Positions 26,022 through 34,718 of a stretch of 64,000 nt of DNA are shown here, in pieces. Origin of the DNA: Burkholderiales bacterium (GTDB lineage Bacteria; Pseudomonadota; Gammaproteobacteria; Burkholderiales; Nitrosomonadaceae); the NCBI GenBank assembly GCA_024235795.1, contig JACKLR010000002.1:310001-374000 (forward strand). Reading direction: 5' to 3'. Under the pieces are notes generated by a model. That model worked only from the letters and a program-made list of their open reading frames with translations, made no database searches and was not told the DNA's origin. The translations under genes were made by a program, and so were the position numbers. Position 1 is the stretch's first letter; every line of letters begins with the position of its first letter.

Positions 26022-26818
26022 GAGAATATCCTTTCGGAAATTTTCAATGAATTTTCAATACGCAGCATGTTTTTCCATGGCTTGAGAGCGGGCCGGTTGC
26101 TCTTAGTTTTAACTCCGGATATCCATCGATAACGTGATATTTTAGCCAGGAATTATACCGATCTTGGGAAACGGATGCGTGAGCGCTGGTCCCTGTTTGT
26201 CAATCAGCACGCTGAATGTCTATGGCGGCCTGGATGGTGTCATGAACGATAGGGTTAAACTGACCAGCCGGACAAATAACCATTGAAGATACGGGTCGAT
26301 GGTTATTCCGGACTGCTCCAAGCGGGCTCCGGTGACGGATTTGTCCATTTGGCAGATCTGAGTGTCATAGATTGGTTTCCGTGCCGACAGCTGTCTGACA
26401 GAAGACGGGGCAGATTTTGTTCGCGTCATCAATCTTGACCCCCGGAGAGGATATCCAGAGCGCGAAACGGATTATGCGCCTGCATAGCGCTATGAATCGC
26501 TGTGGTCCGGCCGCAGGCACAAGTGCAGGTGTTGTTTTTCATGCTATGCTGATAGGGTAATCCTCCCATTTTTCCCGATCTTTTATGCAAAAACCTTGTC
26601 AGAATGTATATGCATCATAAAAACAATTACACGGAGACCAACAAACAGCGTTCCAGGGAAAAAGAAGCCTGCTTTCAAAAGAAGTCTTCCTGTTCCTGAT
26701 TTTTCTGGTTTCTTTGATTGAGCGCTGGATGTGTTTACTATTCAACGATTTCACACTGATATTGGAATAAAAAAATCATGCCTGCACTGGTTTAATAATT
26801 TGAAAAAGGAAAATTGTC
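26022..26818. other. Long non-coding stretch, possibly decayed sequence
   Basis: About 800 bases after tRNA-Cys without a convincing gene. The middle (26160-26560) is GC-richer than its surroundings. It gives short broken frames such as one containing IRVDGYSGLLQAGSGDG, which faintly recalls the IS66 transposase core, but stops interrupt all frames. I regard it as degraded DNA of unknown origin. Confidence 0.4.
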
Positions 26819-27256
26819 ATGAAAACGGTACATCAATTATTGCAAGAAAAAGGCAACGAAGTAGCGACTGTCGGACCGGAGGAATCATTATTCACCGCCA
26901 TGCAGTTAATGGCGGCAAATAACATTGGCGCGCTGCTGGTAATGGATAACAACAAACTGGTTGGCATTCTGACAGAAAGAGATTTTTCCCGTAAATCGTA
27001 CCTGCTGAATAAACCCGTAAAAGACATACAGGTAAAAGAGGTGATGACCCATCAGGTAGCCTATGTCAGCCCTGACTTTTCCAATAAAGACTGCATGGCG
27101 CTGATCACCGAAAAGCGTGTGCGCCACTTGCCCGTGCTGGAAAACGGTCAGGTCATCGGCATAATTTCCATCGGTGATTTGGTCAAAGACGCTATTTCGG
27201 AACACCAATTTATTATTCATCAGCTTGAGCGCTATATTTATAGCACGCCGGAATAG
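26819..27256 (+). CDS. CBS-pair domain protein
   Basis: Protein of 145 residues made almost wholly of two CBS motifs, which together bind adenosyl nucleotides. The first is at about residues 8-62 (VATVGPEESLFTAMQLMAANNIGALLVMDNNKLVGILTERDFSR). The second is at about 73-130 (MTHQVAYVSPDFSNKDCMALITEKRVRHLPVLENGQVIGIISIGDLVKD). A good AAGGA ribosome site lies ahead of the ATG. No partner enzyme is fused or adjacent, so it is probably a stand-alone energy or ligand sensor. It is monocistronic. Confidence 0.9.
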   Translation: MKTVHQLLQEKGNEVATVGPEESLFTAMQLMAANNIGALLVMDNNKLVGILTERDFSRKSYLLNKPVKDIQVKEVMTHQVAYVSPDFSNKDCMALITEKRVRHLPVLENGQVIGIISIGDLVKDAISEHQFIIHQLERYIYSTPE

Positions 27257-27468
27257 CCGGGCAGGGCTGCCGAAAGTGTTGATACCGGTTTAAAATTGGC
27301 TCGCCAGAATGGATAAATCTGGTAACTGGTTTGGATTTGGTAATATCAGGCCTTGAAGGCAGCGACAAATCAAGTCTATTAAAAATTAATTCGACTGCCA
27401 AAGGCGGGTTGATAAATAAAAAATAGCTTCCAAGATAATTGTCCAAAAATATGGAGGTACCCTTCACC

Positions 27469-27687
27469 CTATTTTATACGATAGTTGATACGACCTTTGG
27501 TTAGATCGTAAGGAGACATTTCCAATTTTACCTTGTCACCAAGCACTATACGTATCCGAAAACGACGCATTTTACCAGATGTATAAGCTTGAATTTCTTT
27601 GCCATTATCCAGTTCAACTCGATAACATTGGTTACGTAAAACATTAGTTACTTTTCCTTCCAATTCAATAAGTTCTTCTTTAGCCAT
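27469..27687 (-). CDS. infA: Translation initiation factor IF-1, divergent second type
   Basis: IF-1 binds the ribosomal A site during initiation. From the ATG at 27687 it is 72 residues, the normal size. It begins MAKEELIELEGKVTNVLRNQ and ends SPYDLTKGRINYRIK, with the OB-fold core GKMRRFRIRIVLGDKVKLE between. The sequence departs from the ribosomal-cluster type (for example CYRVELDNGKEIQAYTSG), resembling the extra infA copies found in betaproteobacteria. GGGAGG stands 8 bases before the ATG, so the longer frame from 27735 is rejected. No ribosomal genes are nearby. The neighbour on the same strand is a DEAD-box helicase. Confidence 0.93.
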   Translation of the reverse strand: MAKEELIELEGKVTNVLRNQCYRVELDNGKEIQAYTSGKMRRFRIRIVLGDKVKLEMSPYDLTKGRINYRIK

Positions 27688-28156
27688 TAAAGTACCTCCC
27701 AGCTGATAAAAACAGTTGACAACATCTATCGTCATTGACGATGTCTTAAAATTAAGGAAGTGCCAAATAAATTAGATAGTGAGATCAGATCAAAGCAAAA
27801 ACAAACTAGAAACGAGGTTTACATACAGTAAATGGGTGTTTTACGTTTGCGTTCTATGTTGTTATCGCTCGCTAGGATATTTATTCAGACGCTTCGCTTC
27901 CTAAAATAATTTATAAAATATTAAATCTGTATCAAACAAAACAGATGGCAGTGGTGCGCATGTGGCTGTTAAAAGATTTTAAGCAGCCACTATTTTCAAT
28001 GCATACTAACAAGGGAAATTGTTGGCCTTGCCAGCATTCATCATTGCTCCTGCTCTGGCATTAAATTAAACAGCAGTTTGATGCTGTCTTATTTGAAACG
28101 AACCTGAAATACTGAAGAATTTCTACCCTTACACCAGTTTTGACTATAGTTCCGGC
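27688..28156. other. Non-coding region between the helicase and IF-1 genes
   Basis: About 470 AT-rich bases with no supported frame. It must contain the IF-1 promoter or leader. I saw no stable terminator hairpin. Confidence 0.4.
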
Positions 28157-29356
28157 TCAGGCAGCTTCTCTATTGATACATCTATTGAACTTTTTGCCGT
28201 TGCTTTTTAAGCCAGATGACTTCCCTGAGCGCTTTCTTTTGTATCTATGTTCATTTGTTTTCTCATTAGGCGCGTTGGGGTTCATCAGTCGGTTAATGAT
28301 ATTCCATTTTTCGATATTTTCTGGTGTTATCAGACACATGGCGGAACCTTCCGCGCCAGCGCGAGCCGTTCTGCCAATACGATGAATATAATCTTCTGCA
28401 CAATGCGGCAGGTCATAGTTGATGACATGCTCGATATGCGGAATATCCAGTCCTCGTGCTGCCACATCTGTAGCTACGAGTATGCGGTATTTTTGATTCC
28501 TGAAATTCGAAAGGACACTCTCTCGTTTATTTTGACGAAGATCGCCATGAATAGCATCAGCATCATGGCCTGCTTTAGAAAGTTCTTTCGCCATTTTCTC
28601 AGTAGCATATTTGGTTTTGACAAATACAATCACAGAACCTTTGCGCACATCCAGCTCGGATAACAGACTTCGATACTTCCCCCCCTCGGAGACGCGTAGT
28701 ACATCATGCTGGATCTTTTTTGCAGGGGAAAGCGCGCTATCTACTGCTACATGCACTGGATTATTGAGATATTTCTCGGAAATTTTGACAATATTGTTTG
28801 GCAAGGTGGCTGAAAACAACATTGTTTGGCGTTTCTTGGGCATAAACTTCAGAATTTTTTCAATCTGGCTTGTAAAGCCCATATCCAGCATGCGATCTGT
28901 TTCATCCAGTACCAGAATATCTGTATCATGCAGCATAAGATTTCCTTGTTGAAGGTGGTCGTTTATGCGTCCGGGTGTTCCAACCAGCAATCGCGGTCTG
29001 TTACGAAGTTGTTTTAACTGGTTGGGCATGGACTCGCCACCAATCAGCAGCGCTGTTTTGATCTGGCTTCTTTTGCCGAGCATTGCCTGCAATTGGCTTA
29101 TGACTTGCGTGGCCAGTTCTCGTGTTGGCGTCATCACTAATGCTGATCCACGCGAATTTGATAACAATCGGGCAACAAGTGGAATACCAAAGGCGGCTGT
29201 CTTGCCTGTTCCTGTCTGAGCTGATCCCAAAATATCACGCCCACCCAGCGCATGTGGAATGGTTTGAGCCTGAATGGGGGTAGGTTTGCTAAACTGCATG
29301 TGAAGCAGTGCTTGATTAAGGGCCTCAGGAAGCCCTAATAAATTAAAATGTTTCAT
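28157..29356 (-). CDS. RhlE-like DEAD-box RNA helicase with a DETD motif II
   Basis: ATP-dependent RNA helicase of 399 residues from the ATG at 29356. The Q motif FSKPTPIQ is at 22-29, motif I AQTGTGKT at 46-53, motif Ia PTRELATQ and motif III SAT. Motif II reads LDETDRMLDMGF, so the name-giving box is DETD (151-154), not DEAD. The C-terminal RecA domain has VATDVAARGLDI and HRIGRTARAG. A basic tail (RYKRKRSGKSSGLK) ends the protein, as in RhlE/CsdA-like cold helicases. An upstream ATG at 29386 would add 10 residues; AGAGAAATC before 29356 favours the shorter form. Confidence 0.92.
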   Translation of the reverse strand: MKHFNLLGLPEALNQALLHMQFSKPTPIQAQTIPHALGGRDILGSAQTGTGKTAAFGIPLVARLLSNSRGSALVMTPTRELATQVISQLQAMLGKRSQIKTALLIGGESMPNQLKQLRNRPRLLVGTPGRINDHLQQGNLMLHDTDILVLDETDRMLDMGFTSQIEKILKFMPKKRQTMLFSATLPNNIVKISEKYLNNPVHVAVDSALSPAKKIQHDVLRVSEGGKYRSLLSELDVRKGSVIVFVKTKYATEKMAKELSKAGHDADAIHGDLRQNKRESVLSNFRNQKYRILVATDVAARGLDIPHIEHVINYDLPHCAEDYIHRIGRTARAGAEGSAMCLITPENIEKWNIINRLMNPNAPNEKTNEHRYKRKRSGKSSGLKSNGKKFNRCINREAA

Positions 29357-29777
29357 GATTTCTCTTTTTAAGATAAGCCTCATCAACCGCTCATTTGAAT
29401 AAGTGTAAATGTGCTTAGTTAATAACGAAGTGAGTTTAGACAGAGTGGCTTAGGCTGCTCTGCTATCCAGCAATTCAAATGTGCCGTCTTAGCGGGAAAT
29501 AATTCATATCCTGTGGTTTGTTTTAAACCGTTTTACTGCTTAATTGTTATGAATATTTGCCTTTGGCGTTAATGGTGAATAGCCGTAATCTACTTTGCCC
29601 GTACCATGTAGTTTGACGGAGTCGTCTTTATTTAAACGCTTTGGATCAACAGGTTAGGAGGCTCTTTAGGGCTTGTGTCCCACAGATTGGCTGTTTTGGC
29701 GTGGTATCAAATATAAATGAATAATAAAAACTCTCTATACTTATACATGTGATGCTTAAAAAAAGCAAGAGGAAATA
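29357..29777. other. Non-coding region between the helicase gene and ISAs1 copy 2
   Basis: About 420 bases with no supported gene. It includes the presumed helicase promoter and possibly a long leader, as is common for cold-inducible RNA helicases; none is proved here. Confidence 0.4.
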
Positions 29778-29787
29778 GCGCTGCTAT
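29778..29787. repeat. Left target-site duplication of ISAs1 copy 2
   Basis: GCGCTGCTAT, repeated at 30991-31000. Confidence 0.92.
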
Positions 29788-30990
29788 CAGGGCAATCGTG
29801 CTTAAAAATACTTGAAAACAGAAACAAGTTGAGGTATTAGCTCTATCATTTTGATTTTAAATGACAGACAAACCAACAGCTTCAATCATTCATCATTTTT
29901 CAAGTATTGAAGATCCAAGAGTAGACAGACAAAAGAAGCATCAACTCCAAGATATATTTTTTATTTCACTTTGTGCGGTTATTTGTGGAGCGGACAATTG
30001 GGTGGCTATAGAAGAATTTGGTAAAGCCAAAGAAGCATGGTTTACCGAATTACTCGGTCTGCAACATGGAATGCCCTCTCATGACACCTTCGGTGAAGTT
30101 TTCATGGTGATAGACACCGAGCAATTTAGCGAATGCTTTTCCAACTGGGTTTGTGATTTAGCGCGTTTGACTGATGGAGAGATCATTGCTATTGACGGCA
30201 AATGTATAAGGCGTAGCATTGACAGGGCCTCAAAAAAGGCAGCAATCCATATGGTTAGCGCATGGGCGCAGCGTAATAGCCTGGTTTTGGGTCAGGTTCA
30301 AGTGGATGACAAATCCAATGAAATTACGGCCATTCCCAAACTGCTCTCTCGCTTGGATATTACAGGAACCGTGATCACAATTGATGCGATGGGTTGCCAG
30401 AAGAAGATAGCCCGGCAGATTATTCAGCAAGACGCAGATTATGTTTTGAGCCTGAAAGGCAACCAAGGAAGCTTGCATGAAGATGTTGCCACATATTTTG
30501 CATCGTCACTGTCTCCAGAAGCCGCAAAGGTAACAGTTGATGGTGGACATGGGCGCATTGAGACACGAACTGTTCGTGCAATAGATGAGATAGCATGGTT
30601 AAAAGAACGACATTCCTGGCCGGGGCTGCAGAGCATCATTGAGGTCACAGCAACAAGAGAATCAGAAAATAAAATATCCAAGGAAACGCGTTATTTCATT
30701 AGCAGTCTAAGCGCCAGCAATCCTATCAAGCTGGAGCATGCTGTTCGCGCTCACTGGGCTATCGAAAACAATTTACACTGGGTTCTTGATATCGCCTTTG
30801 ACGAAGACAGTAATCGAACACGCAAAGGCCATAGCGCGGCTAATCTTGCTATTATCAGACATATTGCTCTGAATCTGATAAAAAAAGAAAAAATGTCAAA
30901 GGTCGGTGTAAAAACAAAACGATTAAAGGCGGGCTGGGATAATGATTATTTGCTAAAGATTATTGGGGCAATTTAAGCCCGATTGCCCTG
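29788..30990 (+). mobile_element. ISAs1-family element, copy 2, intact (1203 bp)
   Basis: The ends are CAGGGCAATCGTGCTTAAA and TTTAAGCCCGATTGCCCTG, inverted repeats with one mismatch. A 10-base target duplication flanks the element. It is the uninterrupted form of the element at 6944-9434 and is oriented opposite to it. Confidence 0.95.
29861..30976 (+). CDS. ISAs1-family transposase
   Basis: DDE transposase of 371 residues. The N-terminal part (IIHHFSSIEDPRVDRQKKHQLQDIFFISLCAVICGADNW) is the DDE_Tnp_1-associated region typical of ISAs1. The catalytic blocks are IIAIDGKCIRRS, VITIDAMGCQKKIA and HWAIENNLHWVLDIAFDEDSNRTRKG. No frameshift or stop is present, so it should be functional. It fills nearly the whole element; the stop lies 14 bases from the right end. 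It is almost identical to the split copy at 6958-9361. Confidence 0.95.
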   Translation: MTDKPTASIIHHFSSIEDPRVDRQKKHQLQDIFFISLCAVICGADNWVAIEEFGKAKEAWFTELLGLQHGMPSHDTFGEVFMVIDTEQFSECFSNWVCDLARLTDGEIIAIDGKCIRRSIDRASKKAAIHMVSAWAQRNSLVLGQVQVDDKSNEITAIPKLLSRLDITGTVITIDAMGCQKKIARQIIQQDADYVLSLKGNQGSLHEDVATYFASSLSPEAAKVTVDGGHGRIETRTVRAIDEIAWLKERHSWPGLQSIIEVTATRESENKISKETRYFISSLSASNPIKLEHAVRAHWAIENNLHWVLDIAFDEDSNRTRKGHSAANLAIIRHIALNLIKKEKMSKVGVKTKRLKAGWDNDYLLKIIGAI

Positions 30991-31000
30991 GCGCTGCTAT
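30991..31000. repeat. Right target-site duplication of ISAs1 copy 2
   Basis: GCGCTGCTAT, identical to 29778-29787. Confidence 0.92.
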
Positions 31001-31060
31001 TTTGTCATCAGATCAGAAAGGTGTTGGTATTCTTGAGGTTCGTGCAATTTTCGGACTGGG

Positions 31061-31094
31061 TGAACGACAGCCAGCGTTAGCTGGCTGTCGTTCA
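31061..31094 (-). terminator. Perfect 14-bp hairpin after the copper-oxidase gene
   Basis: TGAACGACAGCCAG and CTGGCTGTCGTTCA pair perfectly around a 6-base loop, 10 bases beyond the stop of the minus-strand oxidase gene. No long U-run follows on that strand, so it could also act mainly in RNA stabilisation. Confidence 0.6.
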
Positions 31095-31103
31095 GTCTTA
31101 AAT

Positions 31104-34100
31104 TCACGGAATTGTGATTGATTGAATAAGTTGGTTGTTATTTTCGTTCGACTCAGGGAACCGGTCGACGTCATCAACATAAGCTCTTATCGTGTGAGTT
31201 CCGCTTGGAATAACATAGGGCTTGCCATTGGTACCAATCGTGACTGATGCACCTGCGGCCAGCGGCCCTTGTATGCCTCCCCACGTTTTATATTTGCCGT
31301 CCACTGAATATCCCACGGCGACAGCTACGCCCGCTGGGGTTGCTGCGTTGCCCTGATTTTCCACCGTGCTTGTGAAGATACCGTTGGCATAGGAGAACTG
31401 TGTGACAACAACATCAGGCAACGGCGTTGCGGTACTGTTGTTGACTATTACATTTACGATCGTACTGGTTGTTGTGTTTCCGTCCGTATCCCGTGCCACG
31501 GCTGAGATTGTATGTGCGCCATTCGGTGCGGTCGTACTATCCCACGTGAGCGTGTAGGGTGCTGCGGTAACTTCAGCGCCAAGATCGACGCCATCGAGCT
31601 TGAACTGTACGCCGGCTACGCCGGTGTCGTCAGATGCATCGGCAGAAATCGTAACCGAAGAACCTGCAACAGTAATACCCTCGGTTGGGGCGGTTACCGA
31701 AATGGTGGGGCCAGTACTGCCAGTTCCGCCGACAGTGATCGACTGGATAAGCTGGTTGTTGTTCTCGTTCGACTCGGCAAACCGGTTTACGTCGTCAACC
31801 CAGCCCCTTATCGTGTGAGTTCCGTCAGGAATGACGAAAGGCGCACCATTGGTGCCAATCGTGACGGATGCGCCTGCGGCCAGTGGTCCTTGTATGCCGC
31901 CCCAGGTTTTGTATTTGCCGTTCACTGAATATCCCACGGCAACCACCACGCCAGCCGGAGTCGCTGCGCTACCCTGATTTTCCACCGTGCTCGTGAAGAT
32001 GCCATTAGCATAGGAGAGCTGCGTGACAACAACATCGGGTAAAGGTGTTGCAGTAGTGTTGTCCACGGTCACATTCACGTCTGTGCTGGTTGTCGTGTTT
32101 CCATCCGTATCCCGTGCCACGGCTGAAATGATATGCGGACCATCGACTGCGGTCGTACTGTCCCACGTAATAGTGTAAGGTTCTGTGGTGACTTCAGCGC
32201 CAAGATCGATGCCATCAAGCTTGAACTGCACGCCTGACACCCCGATGTTGTCAGATGCCACGGCGGAAACGGAAACTGTAGAACCTGTAACAGTGGCACC
32301 CTCGGTCGGGGAAGTTATGGAAACAGTGGGATTCGTTCCTCCGTTGTTGACGATTACATTGATGGTTGTATCTGTCGAATTCCCGGCAGCATCAGTTGCG
32401 GTTGCCGTGATCGTATGTGGGCCATTTGTAACAGCCGTGCTGTCCCACGTAAGCGTGTAAGGTGCCGCTGTGATATCCGGGGGATCATAAGAGCCGGAGA
32501 TCCTGAAGCGTACGCTGGCTATGCTGCCATTATCAGTCGCGTTGGCAGAGAGTGTAACAGCAGTACCTGAAACAGTGGCACCCGCGGCCGGGGCAGTTAT
32601 GGAGACAGTTGGTGCTTCGGTGTCGATGATGCCGCCGACAATCTGAACCTGCGTGGAATGCTGGTTGTTATTTTCGTTCAACTCAGGAAACCGGTTCACG
32701 TCGTCAACCTTGGCCGTTATCGTGTGGGTCCCGTCGGGAATGATGTATGGTGCGCCATTGGTGCCGATCGTAACAGACGCGCCAACAGCCAGCGGGCCAT
32801 TTATACCACCCCAGGTTTTGTATTTGCCGTCTACCGAATATCCTACAGCGACTGCCACGCCTGCAGGGGTCGCTGCGCTACCCAGATTTTTCACCGTGCT
32901 CGTGAAGATACCATTGGCATAGGAGAGCTGCGTGACAACAACATCGGGCAGAAGTGTGGTGTTGTTGACGGTTACATTCACGCCCGTACTGGTTGTCGTG
33001 TTTCCATCCCCGTCTCGTGCGACGGCTGTAATGATGTGCGTACCCTCGGCTGCGGTCGTGCTGTCCCATGTGAGCGTGTAGGGTTTTGCGGTGACTTCAG
33101 CGCCGATATTAGCGCCGTCAAGCTTGAACTGTACGCCGACAACGCCGATATTGTCAGAAGCATTGGCAGAGAGCACAACAGAAGAACCACTAACTGTAGT
33201 ACCGTTTTGTGGCGCGGTAACAGAAACTGTCGGGCTGGTACCGGGGCCGATATTGACGAACTTGGCAATAGACGGAACGCCGTTATCATTCAGAATGAAG
33301 AGCATGTAGTAGCCCGGCGGCGCGACATTTGGACTTGAAGGGGCTGTGATATCAAGTCCCCCTGCGGTCTGTGTAAAACTCAGTTCGTTAATGACCTGGC
33401 CTTGATTGAAGGCGTGAGTTACCGATCCAAGTTTGAGTAAGGTAACTTTGGAGATTGAGGCGGCATCCGGGGTGTTAATTGAGAATGTATTTCCATAAGA
33501 AATGCTGGATGGCGCCGAAGTAATCGTTGGTCTGGCACCTTTGAAAAGATAAGGAGGCGAGAATATCTCGACATACGGGTAGTTATTGCCGCCCGTGGTA
33601 AAGATCCGGCCATCCGGTAACAGCAGCGCTGTAGAATGATACACGCGGGGAATTCCGAAACTGCTGGCGAGCGTGGTCCATTGTTCGGTTACGGGATCCC
33701 ACAGTTCCGCCGCATCCACGTGACCGCTTTCATCGTTAAAGCCGGGCGCAGAGGTGCCGCCTGTGACCAGCACCGTGCCGTCAGGCAATAGCGTTGCGTT
33801 GAGGTGTCTCCGGCCAAATTGCATAGAATCAACGGCGCGCCAGCTTGGTGACGCCTTATTGAGATCGATGACCTCAGCCGTATTTTTTGGAGGGGCTTGC
33901 CCGCCGCCCATCACAAGTACTTTACCTGGTGCGTACATTACAGCGGATCCGTAATCGCGGAATCCGCCGCTTCTAGACGCGACGTAACTCCATGCGCCCG
34001 TTCCCGCGGTATCCAGATAGCGAGATACTGCCGAGGCCATGGAATAGAATACCTTGCCATTCGGCGCCAGGAACATCCGGGGATAATCGTCTAATTGAAG

Positions 34101-34718
34101 TTGAGCGCTGGTGAGATCGCGCCAGGTTCCGGTCGATACTTCGAATACCTGCGGCAGTGGATTGGTGCCAACGGTGGTATCAATGTCACCGGAAATCGTC
34201 AAAACATCGCCATTGGCCAGAACGGTGTTTGTTGGATACCAACGGCCAGCGTTCATGTCGGGCTGGGGAAACCATTGGTCCAGTGTGTGGTCGTATATAG
34301 ACGTTTTTGGCAGTCCCACGAAATTAGAGATATGTCCGCCAGTCACCAGCAGTCTGCCGTCGGGCAGTAACGTGTGTCCGACACAGAAAAGATCGTAGCC
34401 TGCTTTCGCGAGTTGAACTGTAGGGGCTGGATTGGTGATCTGATCGTTTCTACGAGAAGGGAAGGGTGGACTAATATGGACACCAGGGTTTGCTGGATCC
34501 CAGAGTTTGGGATCGTCTCCCGATATACCAACACCGTCTCCTGGCCACATCATGATCTTACCCGTCGGTAACAGATTGACATGGATTGGGAAGTAAGGCA
34601 GTGGTGAGAACACTTCCCATTGTCCCTCGATCTCGGGCGCTGCTTTTGCTGTTGCGGTAAAAAACACACCTGCCACGGCAATGGCGGCGATCGCATGTAT
34701 TAAATTCCGTTTAGCCAT
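31104..34718 (-). CDS. Secreted copper-radical oxidase (galactose/glyoxal oxidase-like) with Ig-like and CARDB repeats
   Basis: 1204-residue exported protein. A signal peptide spans residues 1-27 (AIAAIAVAGVFFTATAKA). A kelch propeller and the C-terminal DUF1929 domain fill residues 30-490. All copper-radical ligands of galactose oxidase can be lined up. Cys112 in DLFCVGHTLLPDGR and Tyr161 in GRWYPTNTV would form the thioether cofactor. Tyr360-His361 in PRVYHSTALLLPDGR and His435 in VTHAFN complete the site. The remaining 700 residues alternate about four Ig-like units (TVSVTAPQNGTTVSGSSV) and three CARDB units (LPDVVVTQLSYANGIFTSTV). These probably hold the enzyme to a surface or polymer. 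Expected reaction: alcohol or aldehyde oxidation giving hydrogen peroxide; the substrate is unknown. The gene overlaps the HAF gene by one base. Confidence 0.85.
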   Translation of the reverse strand: MAKRNLIHAIAAIAVAGVFFTATAKAAPEIEGQWEVFSPLPYFPIHVNLLPTGKIMMWPGDGVGISGDDPKLWDPANPGVHISPPFPSRRNDQITNPAPTVQLAKAGYDLFCVGHTLLPDGRLLVTGGHISNFVGLPKTSIYDHTLDQWFPQPDMNAGRWYPTNTVLANGDVLTISGDIDTTVGTNPLPQVFEVSTGTWRDLTSAQLQLDDYPRMFLAPNGKVFYSMASAVSRYLDTAGTGAWSYVASRSGGFRDYGSAVMYAPGKVLVMGGGQAPPKNTAEVIDLNKASPSWRAVDSMQFGRRHLNATLLPDGTVLVTGGTSAPGFNDESGHVDAAELWDPVTEQWTTLASSFGIPRVYHSTALLLPDGRIFTTGGNNYPYVEIFSPPYLFKGARPTITSAPSSISYGNTFSINTPDAASISKVTLLKLGSVTHAFNQGQVINELSFTQTAGGLDITAPSSPNVAPPGYYMLFILNDNGVPSIAKFVNIGPGTSPTVSVTAPQNGTTVSGSSVVLSANASDNIGVVGVQFKLDGANIGAEVTAKPYTLTWDSTTAAEGTHIITAVARDGDGNTTTSTGVNVTVNNTTLLPDVVVTQLSYANGIFTSTVKNLGSAATPAGVAVAVGYSVDGKYKTWGGINGPLAVGASVTIGTNGAPYIIPDGTHTITAKVDDVNRFPELNENNNQHSTQVQIVGGIIDTEAPTVSITAPAAGATVSGTAVTLSANATDNGSIASVRFRISGSYDPPDITAAPYTLTWDSTAVTNGPHTITATATDAAGNSTDTTINVIVNNGGTNPTVSITSPTEGATVTGSTVSVSAVASDNIGVSGVQFKLDGIDLGAEVTTEPYTITWDSTTAVDGPHIISAVARDTDGNTTTSTDVNVTVDNTTATPLPDVVVTQLSYANGIFTSTVENQGSAATPAGVVVAVGYSVNGKYKTWGGIQGPLAAGASVTIGTNGAPFVIPDGTHTIRGWVDDVNRFAESNENNNQLIQSITVGGTGSTGPTISVTAPTEGITVAGSSVTISADASDDTGVAGVQFKLDGVDLGAEVTAAPYTLTWDSTTAPNGAHTISAVARDTDGNTTTSTIVNVIVNNSTATPLPDVVVTQFSYANGIFTSTVENQGNAATPAGVAVAVGYSVDGKYKTWGGIQGPLAAGASVTIGTNGKPYVIPSGTHTIRAYVDDVDRFPESNENNNQLIQSITIP
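31130..33240 (-). repeat. Coding tandem repeats (Ig-like/CARDB units) in the oxidase gene
   Basis: Long near-identical DNA segments recur at about 31.1-31.7, 31.75-32.3 and 32.65-33.2 kb, matching the CARDB plus Ig-like units. An example is the phrase for YANGIFTSTVENQG followed by ATPAGV and KYKTWGGI. Such identity shows recent unit duplication and could cause length variation or assembly collapse. Confidence 0.8.

Noticed and set aside
26160..26560. Possible IS66-type transposase remnant
   Set aside because: Only a short VDGYSGL-like string in a frame full of stops; too weak for a pseudogene call.
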